DNA of 64,000 bases from Paucilactobacillus vaccinostercus DSM 20634 (GCF_001436295.1 NZ_AYYY01000006.1:1-64000), one strand, 5' to 3'; shown: positions 40,417-48,813, numbered from the stretch's first letter. Program-made: numbers and translations. The notes: generated by a model from the sequence alone, not told the origin.

Positions 40417-41079
40417 ATGACTAAACTATACTTTATTAGACATGGCAAAACTGAATGGAATCTTGAGTCGCGTTACCAAGGAATGCATGGAGATTCACCT
40501 CTCCTTCCAGAAAGTTATCATGAGATTAAACGTTTAGGAAAGCATTTACGGACGGTGTCATTTACACAGATGTACGCCAGTCCCATCAAACGAGCTCGAG
40601 ATACTGCGAACTACTTACGTGCCCAGTTGAATCAAAAACTGAAGCTGACCCTTATGAGCGGTTTATCAGAATTTGATTTAGGTAAAATGGAAGGCATGGC
40701 ATTTCAGGAGGTTGCTCAACAATTTCCAACAGAATTTGACGCTTTTCGTAACCATCCTGATCGTTACAACGCGTCAAATATTGCCGGTGAAAGCTTCGAT
40801 CAGGTCATTAGACGGTTTAAACAGGCTGTTGATGAGATTGTCAGCAATCATCCTGGCGATCAAAATGTGATTATTGTATCACACGGTGCGGCGATGAATG
40901 CCGGTATTAACGGGTTGTTAGGTGTTTCGCTGGATCACCTGCGTGATCGAGGCGGACTCAGCAACACATCAACGACTATTCTGGAGGCACAATCACCGAT
41001 GGATGGGTACCAACTAGTTCAATGGAATGAGACTGACTATTTAAATCGATCTGAAAATGATCCGACTGACACTATTTAG
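40417..41079 (+). CDS. histidine phosphatase family protein (phosphoglycerate mutase-like)
   Basis: 220 residues. Catalytic R8-H9-G10 in YFIRHGKTEWN and the second histidine in IIVSHGAAMNAG; SPIKRARDTA is also typical. A cofactor-dependent phosphomutase/phosphatase fold with unknown substrate (PhoE or CobC-like). First of an apparent operon with the TPR protein and recD2. Confidence 0.88.
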   Translation: MTKLYFIRHGKTEWNLESRYQGMHGDSPLLPESYHEIKRLGKHLRTVSFTQMYASPIKRARDTANYLRAQLNQKLKLTLMSGLSEFDLGKMEGMAFQEVAQQFPTEFDAFRNHPDRYNASNIAGESFDQVIRRFKQAVDEIVSNHPGDQNVIIVSHGAAMNAGINGLLGVSLDHLRDRGGLSNTSTTILEAQSPMDGYQLVQWNETDYLNRSENDPTDTI

Positions 41080-41094
41080 AGGGGGGAACAAGAA

Positions 41095-41775
41095 ATGACT
41101 GAAAACCGTGATGGAATTAATCGTGATGAACAGAAAGAACAATCTGAAAAATTAGTAGCTAAATTGGTGGGGGCAATTGATGCACACCCTGACAAGGTGC
41201 AAAATTACTATGATTTAGGGGCACTTCTGACAAGGCTGAACAGCCACGAACAGGCTGAAGAGCTGTTTATGAAAGCTCTGGGAATTTTTGCCAAGGATAC
41301 TAAAGCGGTCAATTTGTTGAGTTATGGCTTGGGAAATCTCTATTATGAAGTTGGCAAGTATGAAGAAGCAATCAAATACTATAACAAGATTAATGACGAT
41401 AAGCTGAAGGCAGATGCATATTTGATGATGGCCCAGAGCCTAATGCAGATGAAGGACTATAAGCGGGCAATTGCTTATGGGCTGACTGCACATGATTTGC
41501 GGAAGCAGGATCCGGAAATTAATCAAGTCTTGGGAGATGCGTTACTAGCACTCGGTAATTTCACGCAGGCTGCGGATTTTTACGATGATATTTTAAAACG
41601 TCATCCGGGTCGCGCAGATACACAATTCAACAGAGGCTTGGTGGCAATGGTTCTTGGAGAACCCTATGTGGATTATCTGAACCAAGCCAAGCAGTTAGAT
41701 CCGGACTATTATGAGAAGAGTGAAAAGCGGATCGATGATATTCAGAAGGTTCTCAAACAACATCAGGATAAGTAG
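41095..41775 (+). CDS. tetratricopeptide repeat protein
   Basis: 226 residues, no signal peptide. About five TPR units from residue 25 onward, for example VQNYYDLGALLTRLNSHEQA, LLSYGLGNLYYEVGKYEEAI and INQVLGDALLALGNFTQAAD. A scaffold for protein contacts; partner unknown. Position before recD2 is conserved in lactobacilli. SD GAGGGGGG. Confidence 0.85.
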   Translation: MTENRDGINRDEQKEQSEKLVAKLVGAIDAHPDKVQNYYDLGALLTRLNSHEQAEELFMKALGIFAKDTKAVNLLSYGLGNLYYEVGKYEEAIKYYNKINDDKLKADAYLMMAQSLMQMKDYKRAIAYGLTAHDLRKQDPEINQVLGDALLALGNFTQAADFYDDILKRHPGRADTQFNRGLVAMVLGEPYVDYLNQAKQLDPDYYEKSEKRIDDIQKVLKQHQDK

Positions 41776-41811
41776 TGGTGTTTTGGGAAATAGTTTGAGG
41801 AGATGACTTTG

Positions 41812-44280
41812 GTGGATAATTCAATTAACTTATTTGATGACCCAGTGGAGTCGTCTTTTTTAGTTGGTAAAGTAATTACCGTTTTTTTTGCAAGTTCGGA
41901 TAATTTCTATAAAGTATTGCTGGTCTCTGTTGAAGAAACTAATTTAGAGTGGACCGAACCAGAAATTGTTGTAACGGGAAATTTTGGGGATGTTGACGAT
42001 GAAAGTCTATATCGTTTCGAGGGAAAACTTGTTGATCATCCAAAGTATGGGCAGCAATTCCAGTCAACCGGCTATCACAAAGCACAACCTACAACACGAC
42101 AGGGCCTAGTCAATTACTTGTCCGGTGACCAGTTCAAAGGGGTCGGTCAAAAAACAGCCGAAAAAATTGTCGATTTGCTGGGAACTGGTGCGATTGCAGA
42201 AATCACTCATGATTCAAGTGTTTTAGCACCATTAAAACTTCGACCAACCATTATTCAATCCTTGGTTGATAATTTGACGGATAATCAAGGAATGGACCAG
42301 ATTGTGATTGGTTTGAATGATTTAGGCTTTGGTAATTCATTAGCAGCGACGATTTTTGAAAAGTACCGTGAGAAAACATTAGATGTTATTCATGATAACC
42401 CCTATCAGTTAGCCCAGGATATTGATGGTATTAGTTTTAAACGTGCAGATCAGGTGGCGATGCAGATGGATATTGCACCTGATGATCCGCGCCGATTAGC
42501 CGCTGGTGTGTTGCAGGCACTGGATGAGGTAACAATGCAAAGTGGGGATACATACACATTCACCAAGCCCCTCCTTAATAATGCTATCCAACTACTAGAA
42601 TCGAGCCAACAAGTGAAAATTGAACCGCAAAAGGTTGCCGATCAGCTAATTGATCTGGCGAAAAAAAATGAAATTGTCGGTCAGGAGGATCGAGTTTATC
42701 CAAGTACATTATTTAGTGGGGAGTGGCAGATTGCCCAGCACCTTCAGCGATTAATGTCTGATGAACCAATTGACCTCGGTGAAAAAGCCATTGCTAAAGT
42801 CATTAATAAAATTGAAGGTCAACTGGATATTTTGTATGATCAATCACAAGAGCAGGCAATTATCAAAGCACTAATGTCGCGAGTGTTCTTATTGACTGGT
42901 GGTCCGGGAACTGGAAAAACAACTATTATTAATGGAATTGTTGCAACCTTTGCCAAGCTTCATCAGTATTCACTCGATATTAATGAGTATAAGGACCGAC
43001 CATTTCCCATCTTGCTGGCAGCCCCAACTGGTCGAGCTGCTAAGCGGATGAGTGAAACCACCGGGCTACCAGCTAGCACGATTCATCGACTTTTGGGATT
43101 AAACGGCCGTGAAATGCCGACCGAAATGAATGCCAAGGATCTTGAGGGTGCGTTGTTAATCGTCGATGAGCTGTCAATGGTTGATACACTTTTATTTAAA
43201 ACACTACTCAAGTCGGTGCCTAGTACCATGCAAGTTGTGTTAGTTGGCGATAAGGATCAACTGCCATCTGTGGGGCCGGGACAGGTTTTTCATGATTTGC
43301 TTCAGTTTGAACAGTTACCGAAGCTGGAATTAGATCATATTTATCGGCAGTCTTCTGAATCTTCGATTATCCCGTTGGCACACGCGATTAAACTTGGACA
43401 GGTTCCAAAAGATTTGACTAAGTCATATCCGGATCGTTCGTTTATTCCGTGTCGTGCGGATCAGGTGGCCGATGTGATTTCCCAGATTGTAGTTAAGGCA
43501 CAGGATAAAGATTTTAGTGCGGATCAGGTTCAAATTTTAGCTCCCATGTATCGAGGGAGTGCGGGGATTGACCGCATTAATGAACTTTCACAAAATATTT
43601 TTAATCCTATCAAGAGTGAGAAAACCAAAGAAGTGGAGTTTCGAGGCCAACACTTTCGAATTGGAGATAAGGTACTGCACCTAGTGAATTCACCAGAAAA
43701 TAATGTTTTTAATGGTGACATTGGGACGATTGTGGCGCTTGATCTCAAGGCAACTGGTAAAAAGGCGGGGCCGAAGACCGATCAGATGGTTATTCAATTT
43801 GATCAAAATGAAGTGACTTATTCTCGTAATGAGTGGCAAAGATTGACATTGGCCTACTGTATTTCAATTCATAAATCACAAGGAAGTCAGTTTGACATGG
43901 TGATTTTACCGATGGTCCCGCAGTTCAGTCGAATGCTACAACGCAATCTACTGTATACGGCAATTACACGGGCTAAAAATAAGTTAATTTTGTTAGGTGA
44001 TCCACGGGCCTTTGCAACGTGTATTGAAAACGAGGCTGTTAATCGACAGACGTCGTTATTACAACGACTGACGGAAACGTTTGGTGGAGAAATGATGCCC
44101 GTTGGTAATGACCTACAGGAAGCCAAAGATTCGGTTTCAGATTCTCAAAATAATAATGATGATGACAAGATTATTGATCCAGAAGATGCGCAGTTAACGA
44201 TGGCGTTGATTCAGAATGGAACGATTGATCCAATGATTGGCATGCACGGAATTAAACCGGCAGATTTTCAAACTTCATAG
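41812..44280 (+). CDS. recD2: ATP-dependent DNA helicase RecD2
   Basis: About 822 residues. An N-terminal OB-like/HhH region (VNYLSGDQFKGVGQKTAEKI) characteristic of RecD2, then SF1B motor motifs: Walker A LTGGPGTGKTTIING, LLIVDELSMVD, VGDKDQLPSVGPG and AYCISIHKSQGSQFD. It unwinds 5'-3' without RecBC and acts in DNA repair and fork tolerance. Start is uncertain: ATG 41803 abuts the SD GAGGAG, while TTG 41809 and GTG 41812 have normal spacing; I chose GTG. Confidence 0.93.
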   Translation: MDNSINLFDDPVESSFLVGKVITVFFASSDNFYKVLLVSVEETNLEWTEPEIVVTGNFGDVDDESLYRFEGKLVDHPKYGQQFQSTGYHKAQPTTRQGLVNYLSGDQFKGVGQKTAEKIVDLLGTGAIAEITHDSSVLAPLKLRPTIIQSLVDNLTDNQGMDQIVIGLNDLGFGNSLAATIFEKYREKTLDVIHDNPYQLAQDIDGISFKRADQVAMQMDIAPDDPRRLAAGVLQALDEVTMQSGDTYTFTKPLLNNAIQLLESSQQVKIEPQKVADQLIDLAKKNEIVGQEDRVYPSTLFSGEWQIAQHLQRLMSDEPIDLGEKAIAKVINKIEGQLDILYDQSQEQAIIKALMSRVFLLTGGPGTGKTTIINGIVATFAKLHQYSLDINEYKDRPFPILLAAPTGRAAKRMSETTGLPASTIHRLLGLNGREMPTEMNAKDLEGALLIVDELSMVDTLLFKTLLKSVPSTMQVVLVGDKDQLPSVGPGQVFHDLLQFEQLPKLELDHIYRQSSESSIIPLAHAIKLGQVPKDLTKSYPDRSFIPCRADQVADVISQIVVKAQDKDFSADQVQILAPMYRGSAGIDRINELSQNIFNPIKSEKTKEVEFRGQHFRIGDKVLHLVNSPENNVFNGDIGTIVALDLKATGKKAGPKTDQMVIQFDQNEVTYSRNEWQRLTLAYCISIHKSQGSQFDMVILPMVPQFSRMLQRNLLYTAITRAKNKLILLGDPRAFATCIENEAVNRQTSLLQRLTETFGGEMMPVGNDLQEAKDSVSDSQNNNDDDKIIDPEDAQLTMALIQNGTIDPMIGMHGIKPADFQTS

Positions 44281-44362
44281 CGGATTCATAAGCTAATCAA
44301 CTTGCACTTCAAGACAAATGTTGCGATAATATAATGAAAATATAATTTGGGGGTTGCCATTC

Positions 44363-45358
44363 ATGGCTGGAATCAAAAATGCATCACGTGTAAAACTTTT
44401 TTCACTTAATTCAAATCGTCCACTGGCACAAGCGGTTGCGGAAGAAGTTGGGCTAGCGTTAAGTGACGCGTCGATCAAGCAATTTGCTGATGGAGAGATT
44501 CAAATTACGATTAACGAAAGCGTACGGGGATGTGAGGTTTATGTCATTCAATCAATCTCAGATCCAGTTAATTCAAATTTAATGGAACTCTTAATTATGA
44601 TCGATGCATTAAGAAGAGCCAGTGCCAAGACAATTAATGTGATCGTGCCGTACTATGGGTACGCCAGACAAGATCGAAAAGCACGTTCACGGGAACCAAT
44701 TACCGCTAAGCTGATTGCGACAATGCTTGAAAAGGACCAAATCGATCGCTTAATTGCATTAGACTTACATGCAGACCAAGTACAAGGCTTCTTTGATATT
44801 CCGGTTGACCACATGCTGGCGGCACCATTGCTCGCAAACTATTTTTATGACCACCATTTGACAGAAGATATTGTAATTGTGGCCCCCGATCATGCCGGCG
44901 TTTCGCGTGCTCGTCGATTTGCAGAAATTTTAAAGGCGCCGATTGCGATCATTGATAATCGCAATCCAGAAGAAATTGAACGTCAGACGGAATCCGTACC
45001 TGAATACGTGATTGGTAACGTTAAGGGAAAGACGGCAATTTTGATCGATGATATTATTGATACCGGAGTTCGAATGGCAGTGTCCGCGGTTGCCTTGAAA
45101 AACTTCGGTGCCAAAGAAGTTTACGCTTGTGCAACCCATGCGGTCTTCTCAAAAGAGGCGATGAAAAAGATTGATGAGGCGCCAATCAAAAAAGCAATTG
45201 TAACAAATTCAATTGATTTACCAGACAGTAAAAAAGGTGCAAAACTGGTTCAGTTATCAGTTGCACCATTACTGGGACAGGCGATTATTAAAATTCATAA
45301 CAACGAACCCGTTGATTCGCTATTTATTAGTGCACACAATAAAAATGCTAAAATTTAG
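44363..45358 (+). CDS. prs: ribose-phosphate pyrophosphokinase paralogue with altered catalytic loop
   Basis: 331 residues, PRPP synthetase family with both PRTase-like halves: [45 protein letters not shown]. Two functional loops differ from active enzymes. The catalytic flexible loop normally IDKRRP reads IDNRNP (residues 197-202), replacing the Lys and second Arg; the PRPP loop normally DDIIDTAGT reads DDIIDTGVR (229-237). Lactobacilli often carry two prs genes; this is probably the second. ATG at 44363 has GGGGG about 10 nt upstream. Activity is doubtful. Confidence 0.85.
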   Translation: MAGIKNASRVKLFSLNSNRPLAQAVAEEVGLALSDASIKQFADGEIQITINESVRGCEVYVIQSISDPVNSNLMELLIMIDALRRASAKTINVIVPYYGYARQDRKARSREPITAKLIATMLEKDQIDRLIALDLHADQVQGFFDIPVDHMLAAPLLANYFYDHHLTEDIVIVAPDHAGVSRARRFAEILKAPIAIIDNRNPEEIERQTESVPEYVIGNVKGKTAILIDDIIDTGVRMAVSAVALKNFGAKEVYACATHAVFSKEAMKKIDEAPIKKAIVTNSIDLPDSKKGAKLVQLSVAPLLGQAIIKIHNNEPVDSLFISAHNKNAKI

Positions 45359-45373
45359 GTTTAAATTTAGAGG

Positions 45374-45949
45374 GTGGAGAATACGAAAGAATTTGATTTT
45401 GAAGAGAGCCAACGGCAGTTACGTCAGGGACTTACTGAATTTTTAGAAAATGCGCAGTTTCCTAAGGATTCATTAATTGTATTGGGATCAAGTACGAGTG
45501 AAATCCAAGGCCATGTCATCGGTAAGCATTCTTCTATTGAAGTTGGGCGGATGGTAATTGGCACAATTATGCCGTTATTGAAACGGTATGGATTACATCT
45601 GGCCGTTCAAGGTTGTGAACATATTAACCGTTCGTTGCTAATAGAACGACGAGAGGCTGAAAAGCGCGGTTTTGAAGAGGTCACGGTATTTCCAGCTCTA
45701 AATGCGGGTGGTGGTACTCAGGTGGCTGCCTACGAACAGTTTGATGATCCAATTGAGGTTGAGCATATTGTGGCTGCTGGCGGTATTGATATTGGTGATA
45801 CATCGATTGGTATGCATGTTAAGTTTGTTCAGATCCCCGTCAGAACATCAATTAAAGAAGTTGGCTTAGCCCATGTTACGTATTTAAAGAGCCGACCAAA
45901 GCTTGTTGGTGGTGAACGGGCACATTATCAATGGGTGCCGGTCGACTAA
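45374..45949 (+). CDS. TIGR01440 / UPF0340 family protein (YwlG-like)
   Basis: 191 residues. Conserved features include LIVLGSSTSEIQGHVIGKHSS, AVQGCEHINRSLLIERREAE and HVKFVQIPVRTSIKEVGLAHVT. Cytosolic family of unknown function. The GTG at 45374 is the only reasonable start, but AGAGG lies directly against it; translation may depend on coupling to prs, whose stop is 16 nt upstream. A bidirectional terminator follows. Confidence 0.82.
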   Translation: MENTKEFDFEESQRQLRQGLTEFLENAQFPKDSLIVLGSSTSEIQGHVIGKHSSIEVGRMVIGTIMPLLKRYGLHLAVQGCEHINRSLLIERREAEKRGFEEVTVFPALNAGGGTQVAAYEQFDDPIEVEHIVAAGGIDIGDTSIGMHVKFVQIPVRTSIKEVGLAHVTYLKSRPKLVGGERAHYQWVPVD

Positions 45950-45966
45950 TTAATGAATGAAATATA

Positions 45967-46013
45967 AAAAAGGCGTATCAACTTATCATTTCGGTAAGCT
46001 GGTATGCCTTTTA
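45967..46013. terminator. bidirectional terminator between the TIGR01440 and spx-like genes
   Basis: AAAAGGCGTATCA / TGGTATGCCTTTT (G-U pairs allowed), with further CTTA / TAAG pairing inside; A-run left and T-run right. Confidence 0.75.
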
Positions 46014-46031
46014 GTCTACGATAAAACATAG

Positions 46032-46463
46032 TTATGCAAGTTTGATGTGATTACCATTTCCCTTAGCAGGGTTGAGTTTTGCAAACAAAGATGATAATTC
46101 TAACTTTCTAAGTTTTTTCGGAACAAACATTCCAATTTTCTCCAAATCAAATCCGGTTACAAGCTTATGTTTATCAAAGATGATCGGATTCTTAAGAATA
46201 TGTGGGGTTGTTGAGATTGCATTTGTGAGCTGTTTAATTGTCATTTTATCAGGATCCATATTGAGAGCCTTGGTATCTTTTGACCGCTTTGAAATTAACT
46301 CATCTGTCCCATCAAGTGATAATGAGAATAGATGCATAATTTCAGCTTCAGATAACGGATCATTTTCAATGTTCCGTTGATGCAAATCAATACCGTGCTC
46401 CGCTAGCCATTTAACGGCTTTGCGTTTTGATGGATCGTTAGTATGAAAATACAGTTGAACCAT
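46032..46463 (-). CDS. Spx/ArsC family paralogue lacking the redox cysteines
   Basis: 143 residues, alignable to Spx at 1684 over its whole length without gaps in the first 70 residues. Spx C10 and C13 are D10 and K13 here, and the protein has no cysteine at all. Gly52 (alpha-CTD contact in Spx) and the following ELISKRSK block are kept, but Arg47 is Ser. It therefore may still bind RNA polymerase but cannot be switched by thiol oxidation at this site. Good SD GGAGAAGGTG. Monocistronic. Confidence 0.85.
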   Translation of the reverse strand: MVQLYFHTNDPSKRKAVKWLAEHGIDLHQRNIENDPLSEAEIMHLFSLSLDGTDELISKRSKDTKALNMDPDKMTIKQLTNAISTTPHILKNPIIFDKHKLVTGFDLEKIGMFVPKKLRKLELSSLFAKLNPAKGNGNHIKLA

Positions 46464-46609
46464 ATAATCACCTTCTCCATATAATTTAGCACTTAGTTTA
46501 CATCAATCACCGGATAACTAGCAACTAGTTTATCTGATATTTAAAAGAAATATTAATGAGTAGAAAAATAGCAGGTATAAATTTTATTGTTTATGCCTGC
46601 TATTCCGGT

Positions 46610-47410
46610 TTATTTAACGTCTAAACTGACGTCGCCAAAGTCACCGCTAAAATGGCAGAGGTAATGTCCTTTTGTAAGATGTGGGGGTAATACAAACGTA
46701 CCGCTTGATACACGTTGCCCTTTTTTTAATTTTTGACCTTGGCTTTCCAATTTTTTGACGAGCCATTGGAGTGAATTCAAAGGATTTCCAAGAACCTCCG
46801 AAGAATCACCAGCCACAAGGGGTTGACCATCGAGTGTCAATTCTGCCTTGACTTGTGATAGGTCAGCCACTTTCATGGTATTTGTTGCCAATTCCTTACC
46901 GAAAACGACACGACCAGCTACCGCATTATCTGCCATGACCATATGTTTTGACAAGGCGGGGAACCAGTTTTTGAAACGCGCGTCTGGTACTTCTAGTGCT
47001 GCAGCAACCGTAGTTTTTTTGAGTAATTCGTCAACAGAATCGGTAGCAGATAAATCTTCTTGGGCCGTAAAGACGAGTTCCACTTCAACAAGTGGTTCCA
47101 TCATATCTGACAATGGAAGCTGTGCTGGTGACGACAGCCATTGATGGTCTACCTCTGCGCCGTAGAGTGGTGAGTCGGAGTCAAACATATCTTGTGTTTG
47201 TTTACTCGTTAAACTAACCTTATAGCCGCGCACAGGCTCTTGCTTAAGTTGGGTAAGTGCATATTGAACTCGGTATGCGGCATCATCATCTTGTAACAGT
47301 GTTTGATATTTGGACTCATCGAGCTTTGTTTGCGTTTGTAACGCCTGAAAGAGCGTGTTTGCGAATTGTGTTTCTTCGGGAGTTGCGAGAGTTAAATTAG
47401 TTTTTGTCAT
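46610..47410 (-). CDS. 2-keto-4-pentenoate hydratase / FAH-family protein
   Basis: 266 residues of the MhpD/XylJ branch. RGYKVSLTS (K64), the metal ligands E109-x-E111 in EPLVEVELVF and E140 in AALEVPDARF, and the VMADNAVAG motif all match the family. Known members hydrate 2-hydroxypentadienoate or decarboxylate 4-oxalocrotonate in aromatic catabolism; no such pathway is linked here. It is expressed from an Ile-type T-box leader, so its substrate may relate to branched-chain amino acid or 2-oxo acid metabolism (inference). SD GGAGGAC. Monocistronic. Confidence 0.82.
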   Translation of the reverse strand: MTKTNLTLATPEETQFANTLFQALQTQTKLDESKYQTLLQDDDAAYRVQYALTQLKQEPVRGYKVSLTSKQTQDMFDSDSPLYGAEVDHQWLSSPAQLPLSDMMEPLVEVELVFTAQEDLSATDSVDELLKKTTVAAALEVPDARFKNWFPALSKHMVMADNAVAGRVVFGKELATNTMKVADLSQVKAELTLDGQPLVAGDSSEVLGNPLNSLQWLVKKLESQGQKLKKGQRVSSGTFVLPPHLTKGHYLCHFSGDFGDVSLDVK

Positions 47411-47499
47411 AATATGTAGTCCTCCAAAGTTGTTTAATATGTATTCAAGTCAAATAAAGGTTAAGAACGATCCTCCTTTTTTGAAGTTAGAAAAAATAG

Positions 47500-47757
47500 A
47501 CGAAAAAACACGCCCCAAGTAAGGACGTGTTAGCGTGGTACCACCTTATTTTCCAAGTGCAATACTGCTTGGCTTAATGATCGAAAGATCTCCTGATAAT
47601 GGGTGGCCCCAACAGTGTATCAAGTTAATGACACAGTGCACTCATAGGCGATGTTCGCAATTCAATGTCTATTCTGTCGCAGCGGATACCAGAACTCTCT
47701 GAAGACTAATTGAACGGTTACTGACCTAGTCGTTGATTTCTCATCTAAATTTAATAT
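47500..47757 (-). promoter_or_regulatory. T-box riboswitch, apparent Ile type, upstream of the hydratase
   Basis: On the minus strand: stem I start AGAGAG, specifier region GAAC-ATC (ATC complement at 47650-47652), T-box AAGGTGGTACCACG (47533-47546), and terminator AACACGTCC / GGGCGTGTT then TTTTTT (47503-47531). The GAAN-codon spacing is the same as in the ileS (ATT) and metA (ATG) leaders of this window, which supports reading ATC (Ile). TTGACA at 47787-47792 (minus strand) is a candidate -35. Confidence 0.88.
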
Positions 47758-47803
47758 AACACTACCTTAGCGAGATTTGAGTTGGATGTCAAGGCTAAAT
47801 CCA

Positions 47804-47815
47804 GACCATATGGTC
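47804..47815. promoter_or_regulatory. 12-bp perfect palindrome GACCATATGGTC
   Basis: It lies about 12 nt upstream of the minus-strand TTGACA of the hydratase leader and about 20 nt before the MraZ-like repeats on the plus strand. A plausible operator for either divergent unit; no regulator assigned. Confidence 0.4.
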
Positions 47816-47833
47816 AAAGAAACCAGCATTATA

Positions 47834-47862
47834 TGTGGTAAATTGTGGTGAACAATTATAAT
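47834..47862 (+). promoter_or_regulatory. MraZ-box-like direct repeat with a -10 element
   Basis: TGTGGT occurs at 47834 and 47844, a 10-bp period, and TATAAT at 47857-47862 lies 17 nt after the first copy. The repeat unit plus spacers (TGTGGTAAATTGTGGTGAA) matches the mraZ operator (TGTGGTGAATTGTGGTGGA) at 17 of 19 positions. It probably drives or controls the gene at 48039. Confidence 0.55.
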
Positions 47863-48038
47863 AGTTGTATATAGCAAGGATAAGTATAAATAGGCATTGC
47901 TCATCAAATGAAGAATGGATGTTATTAATTCGGAATATCAAAATAAAAAATTAAAATAAAATGAGATTAGAACTCGTGAAGTGTTTTCAGTGGTTATGGT
48001 GCGTTATGATGATTAAGTGTTATAAAGGGGAGAATTTG

Positions 48039-48563
48039 ATGAAACGAAAAGCAAAAATCATAACGTTGGCGATGGTAATTTTAATTGCGATAGTAGCATT
48101 GGGGAGCGCCGGCTATGTGCGTTATCAGGCAAACAGGACTCCAGTAACGAGTCAAAGACAAACTGTGCAGCATCATAGCAAAAAGGTATCGATCATCGGA
48201 AAATGGGAAGGAACCAAAAAGTATCCAGACGCGCAGGCTGTTAAAATTAAGCTGACATTAAATCGGGATAACACCTACCAACTAGTTGAAGAGAATACGG
48301 TTAGCCAATGCTGGACCCGGACATACACTGGAACATATAAGAGAAGTGGGAAAACTATTACCTGCATTCCTAATCGGGTGGTGGTTGCGACGTACAGTTC
48401 CAAAACCGCGCTTAAAGCACATCAAGTTAGTGCGACCGATACAGTTGATAAGGCACAATTTTACAAGCAATTTGGAAACCAACAACATAGCAAAATTACG
48501 GTTCACCAAACGTGGATGAAGATTGACCATGATCATGAACAAATCCATCTTACAAAATTATGA
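48039..48563 (+). CDS. anchored or secreted protein of unknown function
   Basis: 174 residues from the ATG at 48039 (SD AAAGGGGAG 6 nt upstream; a longer in-frame start at 47961 lacks an SD). A basic N-terminus and one hydrophobic segment (ITLAMVILIAIVALGSAGY) form a signal anchor. The outside part starts with a linker and then a beta-rich region (IIGKWEGTKKYPDAQAVKIK, TGTYKRSGKTITCIPN) like small lipocalin-type or META-like domains; two cysteines could form a disulfide. I recognise no named family. Preceded by the MraZ-box-like repeat. Confidence 0.7.
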   Translation: MKRKAKIITLAMVILIAIVALGSAGYVRYQANRTPVTSQRQTVQHHSKKVSIIGKWEGTKKYPDAQAVKIKLTLNRDNTYQLVEENTVSQCWTRTYTGTYKRSGKTITCIPNRVVVATYSSKTALKAHQVSATDTVDKAQFYKQFGNQQHSKITVHQTWMKIDHDHEQIHLTKL

Positions 48564-48567
48564 TTGT

Positions 48568-48584
48568 TGTAACGTATTTGTAAT
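48568..48584 (+). promoter_or_regulatory. WalR-box-like repeat TGTAAC-N5-TGTAAT
   Basis: Matches the WalR consensus TGTWAH-N5-TGTWAH at all positions. It lies just after the stop of the 48039 gene and 230 nt before the LysM-P60 gene, with a weak hairpin between. WalRK controls peptidoglycan hydrolases, so the link is plausible, but the distance is large. Confidence 0.35.
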
Positions 48585-48614
48585 GTTAACTAATTGATAA
48601 AGAACTGCAAAATG

Positions 48615-48638
48615 AAAAGGCTGCTGTTGCGGCCTTTT
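48615..48638 (+). terminator. weak terminator hairpin
   Basis: 10-bp stem AAAAGGCTGC / GCGGCCTTTT (one G-U pair) with a TGTT loop; only four T follow. Confidence 0.5.
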
Positions 48639-48813
48639 GGTATATACAAATAGATTAAATGAGCGATTAATGATTCGAAAATGTAAAGTGTTAAGTGTTT
48701 TCATGTTACAAGGATCATGTTATTCTTACAGTATGTTTAATCAGATTATCAGTAATTTAAAAATAAATTCATAATAATTTAAGAACTTAGTAATTCTGTA
48801 AGGAGTGGAACGA
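48639..48813 (+). promoter_or_regulatory. upstream region of the LysM-P60 gene
   Basis: AT-rich, no gene. Several TGTWAH-like half-sites (TGTAAA, TGTTAA, TGTTAC, TGTTAT) cluster around 48680-48725, but none has the 5-nt WalR spacing. A clear -35/-10 pair is not evident. The SD is AAGGAG, 8 nt before the ATG. Confidence 0.3.

Noticed and set aside
48675-48725. Cluster of TGTWAH half-sites close to the LysM-P60 gene as a WalR site
   Set aside because: Half-site spacings are about 7, 14 and 15 nt, not the 11-nt period of WalR boxes.
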